Source: Rhizobium leguminosarum bv. trifolii WSM2297 | Lineage (GTDB): Bacteria > Pseudomonadota > Alphaproteobacteria > Rhizobiales > Rhizobiaceae | DNA: 64,000 bases | Reading direction: 5' to 3' | Assembly: GCF_000271845.1 (NCBI RefSeq) | Contig: NZ_JH719395.1 | Span: 2,635,624-2,699,623 of the forward strand | Shown: positions 52,854-61,503 of the stretch, in pieces | How the letters are laid out: each line of letters begins with the position of its first letter | Position numbering within the stretch: the first letter of the stretch is position 1 | The notes under the pieces: model-generated | The model's database searches: none | What the model was told of the DNA's origin: nothing | Seen by the model: the letters and a program-made list of their open reading frames with translations, nothing else | Program-made: the position numbers and the translations under genes

Positions 52854-54620
52854 ATGACCTCAAGCACGATCTTCAGCGGTGTTTCCCCCCTATCCCTGCC
52901 TGCCGCCGCAGCCACTGGCGGGAACTCACCGCTGACCCTGCGGGACATGCTCTTTTTTCTCAGAATGCGCTGGCCATGGATCGTGGCCACGACCTTTGCC
53001 TTTCTTGCAATGGCCGGCAGCTATCTTCTCACCGCCGCGCCGACTTACGTTGCCAGCACGCAACTTGTGATCTTCCCCCAGGTGAACAGCTCCGAAGCTC
53101 AAAGAGCCTTCGCGGAAGACGCATTCATAGAAGGGCAGCTGGAGATTGCCAGATCAAGCGATGTCATCGGCGGCACGGTAAGAGCGCTCGATCTTGATAG
53201 CGATCCCGACTTTGTCGATTGGAAACCTTCGCTGCTCGACAAGACAAAGGACTGGCTTCTGGGAACTTCTGCTCAAGTGGATATGAGGCAGGAAGCCGCA
53301 GGCATGGAAACGGCGGAAACGCCGCCCAGACCACGGACGGAGGAGGAGCGGCTCCACGACCTTGCAATCGCCACGCTGCAGAGCCTGATGGACATACGCC
53401 GGATCGGCAGTTCGACGATCATCGAGATATCAGCTGCAGCGTCGACCCCTCAAAAGGCCGTCGCCATCGCCGATACGCTCGCCACGCAATATATCCAGAA
53501 GAATATCGCAATGAAGGCCGATGCTTCCCGCCAATACAGCGACTGGCTGGAAAAATTCCTGAGCGAGCAGCAGCGCGGGCTGGCCGATGCCTCCAGCGCC
53601 TTGAACACATTCAACAGCAATCCGCGCGACCAGTTCAAGCTTGCGGAGCTGCAGAGCGCGACGGATGCCCGCCGCACCCTTTATGAAAGCACGCTGACCC
53701 AGCTTACCGAAGCCAAGCAGCGCATAACCTATCCCGTGTCCGACGCCACGATCGTCTCGCGGGCCACGCTGCCTCTTTCGAAGGCGAGGCCGCGCAGCAC
53801 GCTCATCATCGCCTTTGCCGGGGCGGTCGGCCTCGGCGTCGGCTTGGCGCTCGCCATGATAAGGCACGCCAGCGACCGCCGGATCGTCCGTCCTCAGCAG
53901 ATCGCGGATGCCGGCGGAGTGTCCATCGTCACCTTGCTGGCAAGATCCAAGCAAAACCGGAGTGGGCATCCTGCCCGCTTCATCGCCGCCGGCACGGGCG
54001 ACAGCGATATGGCCGCCTATCCTGTTATACCCGGCATGGCGGAATTGAGCGCAACCGTCGTCGGTCTTCGACGCAAACGCCGCGTCGTCATTGGAATCGT
54101 CGCGGTCGATCCCGGTAGCGGGGCATCGACCATTGCAAGCGACCTGGCGGTGCTGTCGTCGACTTCGGGGGCGCAAACGCTGCTGATCGATGCGGCTGCG
54201 CAGAAATCCTCACTCAGCAAATCGATCGCGCCCGATAGTTCCAAAGGTCTCGTCGATGTGCTCGACAACGGCGAACTGATCAAGACGGCGGCGTTACCCC
54301 TCACCCCAACCCTGAAATTCCTTCCGCTCGGGAAGGTGGAAGCAGTGACGCCGGCCGTTCGTCTAAGCTCACGCCGTACGCAGCTGAGCTTTGCCGACCT
54401 GAAAAAGGAATTCGACGCCATATTCGTCGATATTTCCGCATTCTCGACTTCCCCCGATGCCAATGCGATCGGTCCGGAGCTGGATGGCGTCCTCGTGGTC
54501 ACCTCGCATGGGCGCACCTCGATCGACGATGCCGTGCGCGTCATCGACACCATGCGCAATGTCGGCGCCGAGATCCTCGGCGTCATCATCAACCATGCAC
54601 CGAAGAGAATAGAGTCATGA
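52854..54620 (+). CDS. Wzz/GumC-type polysaccharide co-polymerase with degenerate kinase domain
   Basis: A 588-residue protein of the ExoP/GumC class. TM1 is at about 41-60, a large periplasmic coiled-coil domain at 60-305 and TM2 near 312-330. A cytosolic domain (about 385-588) resembles bacterial tyrosine autokinases. Its P-loop reads VDPGSGASTIAS, with Ala at the Walker A Lys position, and the Walker A' region LLIDAAAQ is incomplete. The C-terminus has no Tyr cluster. ATP-driven autophosphorylation is therefore unlikely. It should set chain length and bridge Wzy to export. The ATG at 52854 follows AGGA. Its stop overlaps the GT2 start by 4 bp. Confidence 0.9.
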   Translation: MTSSTIFSGVSPLSLPAAAATGGNSPLTLRDMLFFLRMRWPWIVATTFAFLAMAGSYLLTAAPTYVASTQLVIFPQVNSSEAQRAFAEDAFIEGQLEIARSSDVIGGTVRALDLDSDPDFVDWKPSLLDKTKDWLLGTSAQVDMRQEAAGMETAETPPRPRTEEERLHDLAIATLQSLMDIRRIGSSTIIEISAAASTPQKAVAIADTLATQYIQKNIAMKADASRQYSDWLEKFLSEQQRGLADASSALNTFNSNPRDQFKLAELQSATDARRTLYESTLTQLTEAKQRITYPVSDATIVSRATLPLSKARPRSTLIIAFAGAVGLGVGLALAMIRHASDRRIVRPQQIADAGGVSIVTLLARSKQNRSGHPARFIAAGTGDSDMAAYPVIPGMAELSATVVGLRRKRRVVIGIVAVDPGSGASTIASDLAVLSSTSGAQTLLIDAAAQKSSLSKSIAPDSSKGLVDVLDNGELIKTAALPLTPTLKFLPLGKVEAVTPAVRLSSRRTQLSFADLKKEFDAIFVDISAFSTSPDANAIGPELDGVLVVTSHGRTSIDDAVRVIDTMRNVGAEILGVIINHAPKRIES

Positions 54621-55579
54621 TCTCACCTTCGGCCGGAGCAACAAGACAGGACCGTCCACTGCGAATTGCCTTGGGGATCGCCTCGGCGGGGCGCCCTTCG
54701 ATACTGCGGGAGACGATCGATTATCTCACCGGCCTGCCGGATCAAGCCGAACGGCTCATCGTCTGCGTACCCGTCATCGAGGACGCTGCCGGGCTCGCCG
54801 ACCGCTGCGATGTGGAAGTCATCGTCGGCAGCCGCGGCCTGACCGCCCAGCGCAACAGGATCATCCAGGCCGCATCAGTTGATACGGACGTTCTGATCTT
54901 CCTCGATGACGACTTCATTCCCGCCGCGACTTTCCTGTCGCGCATGGCGGCCGTCTTTGCAGCAAAGCCGGACGTGGCGATCGCCACCGGCGAGGTGCTG
55001 GCCGACGGTGTCCTCGACGGAGGCCTCAGCATGACCAAGGCCCTGGAGGTTCTCCATACGGCAGGCGAAGGCGCCGAGCATGTGGCGGATGTCTACAATG
55101 CCTATGGATGCAATATGGCGGTTCGCCTTGCGCCCGTTGTCGAGCATGCCCTGACCTTCGACGAGCAGCTGCCGCTTTACGGCTGGCTCGAGGATGTCGA
55201 TTTCAGTAGGTCCATCGCCCGCCACGGCCGGTCGGTCTACGTCGAAGGCGCCCGCGGCGTGCACCTCGGCGTCAGATCCGGCCGCCAGCCCGGCCGAAGG
55301 CTCGGCTATTCACAGGTCGCCAATCCTGCCTACCTGATCCGCAAGGGCACGATGTCGAAAGGCCGTGCAATCGCGCAGATCGGCCGCAACATCCTGGCAA
55401 ATATGTCGGGCGCGCTGTTGAAAGACAGCCTGATCGATCGGTGGGGACGTTTGAACGGCAATTTGCTGGCGCTATCCGATCTTCTTGTCGGTCGTGCCGA
55501 TCCGTCCCGCATTCTCGAATTCGGCACTCCGTCGCCGCGTGAGATGCCTTCACCGTCGATCGCAACGAAACGGAGATAG
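54617..55579 (+). CDS. GT2-family glycosyltransferase
   Basis: A 320-residue GT-A glycosyltransferase. The N-terminal nucleotide-binding segment RIALGIASAGRPSILRETID and the metal motif in VLIFLDDDFIPAATF are clear. GWLEDVDFSRSIARHG probably supplies the catalytic Glu-Asp region. The start shares ATGA with the upstream co-polymerase, and its stop is 4 bp from the export-protein start, so it lies in one operon. It transfers a sugar to the lipid-linked repeat unit; the donor is unknown. Confidence 0.92.
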   Translation: MISPSAGATRQDRPLRIALGIASAGRPSILRETIDYLTGLPDQAERLIVCVPVIEDAAGLADRCDVEVIVGSRGLTAQRNRIIQAASVDTDVLIFLDDDFIPAATFLSRMAAVFAAKPDVAIATGEVLADGVLDGGLSMTKALEVLHTAGEGAEHVADVYNAYGCNMAVRLAPVVEHALTFDEQLPLYGWLEDVDFSRSIARHGRSVYVEGARGVHLGVRSGRQPGRRLGYSQVANPAYLIRKGTMSKGRAIAQIGRNILANMSGALLKDSLIDRWGRLNGNLLALSDLLVGRADPSRILEFGTPSPREMPSPSIATKRR

Positions 55580-55583
55580 ACCA

Positions 55584-56963
55584 ATGAAGACTACATCCTT
55601 GTTCGATCGCCTCATCTCCGCGGTACTCGCCTTGCTGGCATTCTGCTGCCTGACCGGCTGGAGCGTCGCCCATGCGCAAACATTCACTCTCGTGCCGGAA
55701 GACAAGGTCAGACTACGCGTCGTCGAATGGCGCTCGTCGGATTCCCGCTATGCCAGCTGGGAGGCTCTCGACGGCATCTATACCATTGATGATACCGGCA
55801 ATCTGTCGATCCCGATCGCTGGCCACCTGCAGGCGAATGGAAAGACGACCGAGCAGCTAGCCGATGCCATTGCCAGCGCGCTGGCCGAAAAATCCGCACT
55901 TCCGGGCAAGCCCTATATCGCCCTGGAGATTGCCGAGCATGCACCGATTTTCGTGACCGGAACCGTGCAGACCCCCGGCCGCTATCCTTTTGAACCCAAC
56001 ATGACGGTGATGAAGGCCGTCAGCATCGCCGGCGGCTTCCTGCGGGAACGTGAAGACAACACCTATTTCGAGCGCGACCGGATCCAAGCTGCCGGCGCCT
56101 ATCGGACGGCCGTTCTCAACCGGCGCGATCTGTTGATGCGGCAGGCGCGGCTGCGTGCCGAAATCGCCGGCGAGCAGAGTTTCGAAATCCCCGTCGAACT
56201 CTTGGGAACACCCGACGTCGACAAGCTGAAGGCCCAGGAATTAAACCTGATGCGGCTGCGGCGCGTCGATATCGACAGCCAGATCGAAGCGGCGAACGAC
56301 CTGACCCGTCTTTACGGCCAGCAGGCCGAGTCGCTCACGGCCAAGATCAGTTCGCAAAAACGGCAGATCGACCTTGCCCAGAAGGAACTGGACAATGTCA
56401 ACAGCCTGGTCAGCAAAGGCCTGGTCAGCAACTCCCGCCAGGTCTCGGTCGACCGCTGGGTTGCGGATGCGCAAGGCACATTGATCGATCTCGAGGTCGC
56501 CCTGACCACGGCTCGCCAGGGCCTCAGCGAAGCCGACCGTTCCAAGATCAACATCGTCAACAGGCAGAACAGCGAGAACCAGGACCTGCTCAACCAGGTC
56601 AATCTCGCGATCGGCAGGGCGGCGATCGATATCCAGGTGGCCCAGCTCCTCGGCGAGCAGGCCGGCTACGACGCTCAACTCGCCCAGATCAGTACGGACG
56701 CGCCGGGTCTCGGCCGCGCGCAGAAGAACTACAGGATCGTGCGCCGCAACGACGACGGAACCTCCCGCAGCATCGCGGCGGACGAGCAAACCGCATTGCT
56801 GCCGCACGATCTCGTCGAGGTCGGTTTGGACACGAACCTTCAGGCACCATCTTCGTCGCCGCAGGCCGCACCGCAAAAACAGAGCTCGACGGTCCCGTCC
56901 TCCGATGTGGCCGCAGACAATCGCTCCGCTGCCGGTCGGATTTCCCAGACCGGATCGAATTAG
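55584..56963 (+). CDS. ExoF-like polysaccharide export protein
   Basis: A 459-residue periplasmic or outer-membrane-associated export protein. The signal peptide (about residues 1-31) ends in VAHA-QT. No lipobox is present, so it follows the ExoF pattern rather than lipidated Wza. The Poly_export domain covers about 35-115, followed by an SLBB domain (IFVTGTVQTPGRYPFEPNMT). A long coiled segment (about 175-370) carries AGAYRTAVLNRRDLLMRQAR. It would form part of the export channel with the co-polymerase. The C-terminus is Ser/Gln/Pro-rich. GGAG lies eight bases before the ATG at 55584. Confidence 0.9.
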   Translation: MKTTSLFDRLISAVLALLAFCCLTGWSVAHAQTFTLVPEDKVRLRVVEWRSSDSRYASWEALDGIYTIDDTGNLSIPIAGHLQANGKTTEQLADAIASALAEKSALPGKPYIALEIAEHAPIFVTGTVQTPGRYPFEPNMTVMKAVSIAGGFLREREDNTYFERDRIQAAGAYRTAVLNRRDLLMRQARLRAEIAGEQSFEIPVELLGTPDVDKLKAQELNLMRLRRVDIDSQIEAANDLTRLYGQQAESLTAKISSQKRQIDLAQKELDNVNSLVSKGLVSNSRQVSVDRWVADAQGTLIDLEVALTTARQGLSEADRSKINIVNRQNSENQDLLNQVNLAIGRAAIDIQVAQLLGEQAGYDAQLAQISTDAPGLGRAQKNYRIVRRNDDGTSRSIAADEQTALLPHDLVEVGLDTNLQAPSSSPQAAPQKQSSTVPSSDVAADNRSAAGRISQTGSN

Positions 56964-56972
56964 GAGACGGTT

Positions 56973-57068
56973 GTGATCATCGACGCCCTGCACATCCCGC
57001 CGAAAGGTGGAGGCCGCTTTTCGACAAAAGCGATGCCTCGGCCGCTCGCCCTCCTGCTCGGGATCTGA
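56973..57068 (+). CDS. Possible 31-residue leader ORF before the polymerase gene
   Basis: A GTG start preceded by AGGAG (56962-56966, overlapping the upstream stop) opens a 31-codon frame that ends in TGA three bases before the polymerase ATG. The frame reads VIIDALHIPPKGGGRFSTKA and then a Leu-rich end. It fills the whole gap between two membrane-export genes. It could be a coupling leader peptide or a small membrane-associated protein. It has no homologue I recognise, so the call is tentative. Confidence 0.3.
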   Translation: MIIDALHIPPKGGGRFSTKAMPRPLALLLGI

Positions 57069-57071
57069 AGC

Positions 57072-58541
57072 ATGTCGATAGAGCCGATCGGTTTCATGGT
57101 TCTGCTGCTTGGCGTGCTCAGCATGTTGAACGGCGCGCGCCTTGCCATCACCGCCCTTTGCCTTTCGACGCTGCTCGGAGCCGCGGCGGCTCTGCAGTTG
57201 CCGGCGCTCGGCGGCAGCAGCATCCAGCCGAGCCATCTTCTGGTGCTCTTTCTCGTCATGACGGCCCTGCTGCGCCCGGTTCAGATGCAGGCGACGCTCG
57301 CCAGCATCGCCTATCCGGGGCCTGGCTTCTGGTTTGCCTGCTACATCCTGTTCTCCGTGGTGTCGTCCTTCTTCCTGCCCCGTATCTTTGCCGGCGCGAC
57401 CCTGGTTTACTCCTCCGCCAGAGACCCCTCGGGCATGATGTCGACGGTAGCGGCTCCACTGGCTCCGGGTTCGTCCAATATCAGCCAGTCCGTCTATCTG
57501 CTCGGCGACCTCGCCTGCTTCGCCGTCGTCGCCGGACTTGCCCGGCTCGGATATGGCCGTTTCATCGCGCAACAGCTGATCGTCGCGTCGATAGTGTGTT
57601 TTGCCTTCGCGCTGATCGACCTCGCAACGTTTCAGATCGGCCAGGCGCAGCTGCTCGATATCATCAGAAATGCGAATTATACGATGCATACGGCCGAGAC
57701 CATCCACGGCTTCAAGCGCATCGTCGGCCCCTTTCCCGAAGCAAGCGCTTACGGCGCCGTCGCATTGGCTTATTTCGCCTTTACGCTCATGCTTTGGCTG
57801 GAGCGCGTCCAAAGCCGTATGGCTGGGTTGGCAACTCTTCTGATCGGCCCGACCATCGTGCTCTGCACCTCGACAACCGCCTATGTCGCGGGCGTCTTCG
57901 TTGTCTGCATGTTCGTGCTGTTTTGCCTGAAACGACTGATCGGCGGTCCCGCCACGACCGCGCATGTGACCTTCCTTGCTATCACCCTATTCTTCATCCC
58001 CTGCGCCATCACCGCGCTCAGCCTTGTTCCCGATGCATGGAATTCCATCGCCGGCCTCCTGACCACCACCGTATCGGACAAGCTGCAATCGCAGTCCGGC
58101 GAAGAGCGCACCGCCTGGAACACCCTGGCATTGATCGCATTCGTTGATACCGCCACTTTCGGCGCCGGACTGGGCACGGTTCGGGCTTCCAGTTTCATCG
58201 CCGCGTTGCTGTCCAATGTCGGATTGACCGGCACCGTCCTGTTCGCCGTCTTCGTGTACAGCCTCGTGAGGGCAGTCGGGCGGTATAAATCCGGCGACCG
58301 GGAGACCCACGCGATCGGAACCGCCGCCGTGATGGCATCCATCGCACAGATCGGCTCCGCAGCAATTTCAGGCAGCGGCACGGATCTCGGCTTGCTGTTC
58401 AGCACCTCGGCGGGGCTGGCCGCGGGCTGCCTGGCCGGAGCTTATGTGCCGCGGCATCGGGCGGCCGCATCGCCCGCGAAGCGGCGCCCCTTGGAGGCAT
58501 CGGCATCTCCTGTGAGAGCGCCGATGTTTTCAACGCAATGA
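57072..58541 (+). CDS. Wzy/O-antigen-ligase-like polysaccharide polymerase
   Basis: A 489-residue polytopic membrane protein with about 11-12 helices. The large periplasmic loop before the last helices contains SGEERTAWNTLALIAFVD and GAGLGTVRASSFIAALLSNV, resembling the catalytic loop of Wzy/WaaL-type proteins. In this cluster it is the best candidate for polymerising flipped repeat units. Sequence divergence in this class makes family assignment approximate. It is the last gene of the plus-strand block starting at 52034. Confidence 0.8.
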   Translation: MSIEPIGFMVLLLGVLSMLNGARLAITALCLSTLLGAAAALQLPALGGSSIQPSHLLVLFLVMTALLRPVQMQATLASIAYPGPGFWFACYILFSVVSSFFLPRIFAGATLVYSSARDPSGMMSTVAAPLAPGSSNISQSVYLLGDLACFAVVAGLARLGYGRFIAQQLIVASIVCFAFALIDLATFQIGQAQLLDIIRNANYTMHTAETIHGFKRIVGPFPEASAYGAVALAYFAFTLMLWLERVQSRMAGLATLLIGPTIVLCTSTTAYVAGVFVVCMFVLFCLKRLIGGPATTAHVTFLAITLFFIPCAITALSLVPDAWNSIAGLLTTTVSDKLQSQSGEERTAWNTLALIAFVDTATFGAGLGTVRASSFIAALLSNVGLTGTVLFAVFVYSLVRAVGRYKSGDRETHAIGTAAVMASIAQIGSAAISGSGTDLGLLFSTSAGLAAGCLAGAYVPRHRAAASPAKRRPLEASASPVRAPMFSTQ

Positions 58542-58729
58542 CGCCCGCTCGAGACTTTCGTCATGGCGCCGAATGGAGGCCTGGTGCCGCCGGGCACGGG
58601 CAAACGAGGGTTGGCGGCCGCTCGACCGTGACGCATCCTCCAGGGATTGCCGGTGAAATCAAGGTGCCGGTCGAAAACGATCCCATACCGCGACCCGGGG
58701 AAGGATATGCTGCAGCTTCCGTTTCAATG

Positions 58730-59026
58730 TCAGCTCTGCTGACGCTCGCTGGCAGCAGAGACACCGTCTGCAGAATTGCTCTCCCGCCGCCTGGCATTGC
58801 GCCGCAGGAGGCCCGACAGGAATACGCCGGTCAGATAGCCGATCTCCATCAGCGCGAGGATAGCGATACCGGATCCGATCGCCACAGCCGCGGAGGACCC
58901 GTCGACGAAAACCACCCCGCCGAAGCCGATTGCCACAATGAATGCAAAGATTGCGAAGGCCCAGGCGCGGATGCAAGCACCGGCAGCTATCGAAATCACG
59001 GCGGCGATGAGCGTGGTGATCAGCAT
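58730..59026 (-). CDS. Small three-helix membrane protein (copy 1)
   Basis: A 98-residue protein with three hydrophobic segments (about 3-22, 27-45, 52-73) and a basic C-terminal tail (LLRRNARRRESNSAD). It begins MLITTLIAAVISIAAGACIR, and AGAGGG lies seven bases upstream. A clear paralog of 99 residues is at 63487: both share SIAAGAxIRAWAFA and the LMEIxYLxG segment. Both sit next to priming-transferase or glycosyltransferase genes. The family is unknown to me; a role in the polysaccharide assembly complex is inferred from location. Confidence 0.85.
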   Translation of the reverse strand: MLITTLIAAVISIAAGACIRAWAFAIFAFIVAIGFGGVVFVDGSSAAVAIGSGIAILALMEIGYLTGVFLSGLLRRNARRRESNSADGVSAASERQQS

Positions 59027-59334
59027 CCAAATCCCTCTTCTCGCTGCAACCCGACATGCACCGCGGCAACCATCCTCGTGCCGGGGAAGAAGATATCGAA
59101 ACGCCGCCTTGTCGCATGCAGGGCATTCTTCATGGTGAATATCTCAACAATGAAACACACGAAAACCGCCGGCAGCCGCATGCCGATCAGCCAAAGACCG
59201 AGACTGCGTCCCCGCAATATATACCGGACTGGGCTTCCATATGACAGGCCCTTCGGCTCAATCAACAACTGTTCCCTCGACTTGGTAGGCGACTGCGATT
59301 CATTCCTGTCGCCGACGATCGGAAAGGTCAGGCC
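59027..59334. other. Intergenic region with a possible small ORF
   Basis: This 308-bp region separates the small membrane protein (minus) from the GT8 gene (plus). A minus-strand frame from an ATG at 59181 to a stop at 59020 encodes 53 residues (MRLPAVFVCFIVEIFTMKNA at the start) and would overlap the next start by 7 bp. It has no clear ribosome-binding site and no counterpart next to the paralogous gene, so I do not call it a gene. Confidence 0.3.
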
Positions 59335-60246
59335 ATGAACAATCAGTGCGTCGTCTACGTCACGGATGTCGAATATTCGTTTCCGACTATTCTCTCGGCG
59401 CTTCAGGCTCGCAAATTCGCAAGCCCGGCGACCGATGTCTGTGTCCTCATGTCGGAACGTCTCGATAATTTCGAAGAGCTGAAGGCCCTGCTCGCAATGA
59501 GCCGGGTCGACTTGATCGATGCCACCGAAGCGCTGCAGGACTCGCTCGGCAAGCTCGACGGATCGCATTTCCAGGGACGTATCAGCGTCAGCACCATGGC
59601 CAAGCTGGTTCTTTGCGAGATCCTGCCTGCCAACTATACCCAGATCATCTACCTCGATGGGGATACACAGATCGTCAGCGATCTCGGCAGGCTCGAAAAT
59701 GCCGTTGTGCCCGAGGGCAGGTTTTTCGCGGCACGCGATTACACGGCAATCCATGAGTTCCTCGACACCGGAAAAAACAGCCACTATTTCAACGCGGGGG
59801 TTTTAAAATTCCATCGCAACGGCTGGATCGGACAGGAGGCGCTTGAGCTTTTTGCTAGAAATCCCGAGGCCTGCGAGGGCAAACATGATCAGGGCGCATT
59901 AAATTATGTCTGCGGTTCATCCCTCATCCTCGTATCGAACCGCTGGAACTTTCCCAAACAGTTCCTTCATCTGGTCAACATGTCGTCCTTATCGATCGTC
60001 CATTATATGGCGCATCCGAAGCCGTGGCATGGCACCTTCTTTCCCTGGACCGACAGGGAAAGCCAAGTCTATGCCGCCCTGCGCAAAGCACATCCGATTT
60101 ACAACTCGCTGTATCGCGGAATTAGCCTCGATCGTAAGGTCCTGTATAAGTACCGGTCGATGCGGGCGCGCATCAAACACGCAATCGAAACGGACGGACC
60201 CAGTCCGCGGGTTCAGAGCCTGCTGGTTGGTGATTACGCTGTGTGA
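59335..60246 (+). CDS. GT8-family glycosyltransferase
   Basis: A 303-residue enzyme of the GT8 fold. The metal-binding DxD lies in IIYLDGDTQIVSDL, HYFNAGVLKFHRNGW matches the central motif, and HYMAHPKPWHG corresponds to the HxxGxxKPW signature. These are retaining glucosyl- or galactosyltransferases that use UDP-sugars. No upstream gene is close, so it probably has its own promoter in the preceding 308-bp gap. It would decorate or extend the repeat unit. Confidence 0.9.
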   Translation: MNNQCVVYVTDVEYSFPTILSALQARKFASPATDVCVLMSERLDNFEELKALLAMSRVDLIDATEALQDSLGKLDGSHFQGRISVSTMAKLVLCEILPANYTQIIYLDGDTQIVSDLGRLENAVVPEGRFFAARDYTAIHEFLDTGKNSHYFNAGVLKFHRNGWIGQEALELFARNPEACEGKHDQGALNYVCGSSLILVSNRWNFPKQFLHLVNMSSLSIVHYMAHPKPWHGTFFPWTDRESQVYAALRKAHPIYNSLYRGISLDRKVLYKYRSMRARIKHAIETDGPSPRVQSLLVGDYAV

Positions 60247-60377
60247 TGCATTGTGATCCGCCTGAGGGATGAATATCCGCGTGACTGATCTCGGCATCGC
60301 GGTCGACCCTTGGATTGCAGGCGGAAGCGCAACCATTCATCTATTCATTCGAGGATGTCTAATGTTCAGGACAGAAT

Positions 60378-61400
60378 ATGAGTTATAGGGCCTCCGCCGC
60401 CAGTATCTCGCATTACACAAAAGCCCGCCTGCGCCGCTCGCTCAAGGCTCGGCAGCTTCGCTACGACCTGCTGCGCAACGGGCTCAAGCAGGCGCGCCAC
60501 GTCGTCATCTGCGTCATCCGCGACGAGGGGCACCGGCTGGCATTCTTCCTGCAGTATTATCGCGATCTCGGCTTCGAGCACTTCATCTGCATCGACAACG
60601 GCTCGACCGATGGCACGGCCGAGTTGCTGGCGAGCTTCGACGACGTCTCCCTGCTTTCTGCCCACGGATCCTACAAGGCGGCGAGATTTGGAAACGACTG
60701 GATCAATGAAGTCATCAACAAGCACTGCCGGGAAAAATGGGTTCTCTATGTCGACGCCGACGAGTTCCTGGTCTATCCGCATTGCGACACCCGGCCGATC
60801 GATCAATTGACCGCCTATATCGACTCCACCGGCGGCCATTCGCTGCGCTCGGTGATGATCGACATGTACAGCCCACATCCCGTTCTGGAAAACATATGCG
60901 AACCCGGCCGCAATCCGCTCGAGGTCTGCAATCTCTTCGACCGATCCGGCTATGTCGCGCATTTCGACGAACGCAACTGGACGATATGGATCAAGGGCGG
61001 CGTTCGCGGGCGGGTCTATTTCCACGGCCGGCTCTGGGACGGTCCGGCGCTCAACAAGATACCTCTCGTCTACGTGGCGGGTGAGCGTCTTTTTCTCAAA
61101 TCATCGCACCAGGTCTGGCCGCTCTCGCTGAATTTGGGCGACATGCGCGGAGCGCTCGGCGTATCCGGCGCCCTTCTGCATTTCAAATTCCTCTCGACCT
61201 TCGTGCACAAGGTTGCCGATGCAGCGCACCGGTCCCAACATACGGAGGAATATGCCGTATATTCGGCGAGCAAGGCTAAGGATGACTTCGTCTACGACGA
61301 TACGGGCACCTACAGAGGCTGGAAGGATCTCTCCGATCAGGGGCTCATTCAGGGTGAAGGCTGGAAATACTGGAGGAATGCTTCGGAGAGCGAAGTGTAG
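60378..61400 (+). CDS. GT2/GT92-like glycosyltransferase
   Basis: A 340-residue putative glycosyltransferase. VVICVIRDEGHRLAFFLQYY and ICIDNGSTDGTAELL match the GT92/GT2-4 fold, and the metal motif is in VLYVDADEFLVYPH. AGGACA lies six bases before the ATG. It follows the GT8 gene after 131 bp and may share its transcript. A 39-codon frame between them (60269-60388) overlaps its start, but its ATG is too close to the only GAGGG, so I reject it. Donor and acceptor are unknown. Confidence 0.88.
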   Translation: MSYRASAASISHYTKARLRRSLKARQLRYDLLRNGLKQARHVVICVIRDEGHRLAFFLQYYRDLGFEHFICIDNGSTDGTAELLASFDDVSLLSAHGSYKAARFGNDWINEVINKHCREKWVLYVDADEFLVYPHCDTRPIDQLTAYIDSTGGHSLRSVMIDMYSPHPVLENICEPGRNPLEVCNLFDRSGYVAHFDERNWTIWIKGGVRGRVYFHGRLWDGPALNKIPLVYVAGERLFLKSSHQVWPLSLNLGDMRGALGVSGALLHFKFLSTFVHKVADAAHRSQHTEEYAVYSASKAKDDFVYDDTGTYRGWKDLSDQGLIQGEGWKYWRNASESEV

Positions 61401-61435
61401 TATATCTCATCAGGAAGCGTGTTACCGGAAAACAC

Positions 61436-61460
61436 AAAACCCACCCGCGGCGGGTTTTGT
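61436..61460. terminator. Bidirectional terminator hairpin
   Basis: AAAACCC (61436-61442) pairs with GGGTTTT (61452-61458) around a GC-rich loop. It separates the convergent glycosyltransferase and Crp-like copy 2. T-rich sequence follows on both strands, more so on the minus strand (TTTTGTGTTTT). Confidence 0.65.
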
Positions 61461-61503
61461 TGAGGCTTTCGCTGCCGCATTTTTTCGTCGAGGCGCCCGC
61501 CCC

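Noticed and set aside
56241..57965. 574-codon minus-strand frame
   Set aside because: Antisense to the export and polymerase genes, with Gln/Arg/His-rich content and no domain.
60269..60388. 39-codon frame between GT8 and the GT2/GT92-like gene
   Set aside because: The only ribosome-binding-like sequence abuts the ATG without spacing, and the frame overlaps the next gene's start.
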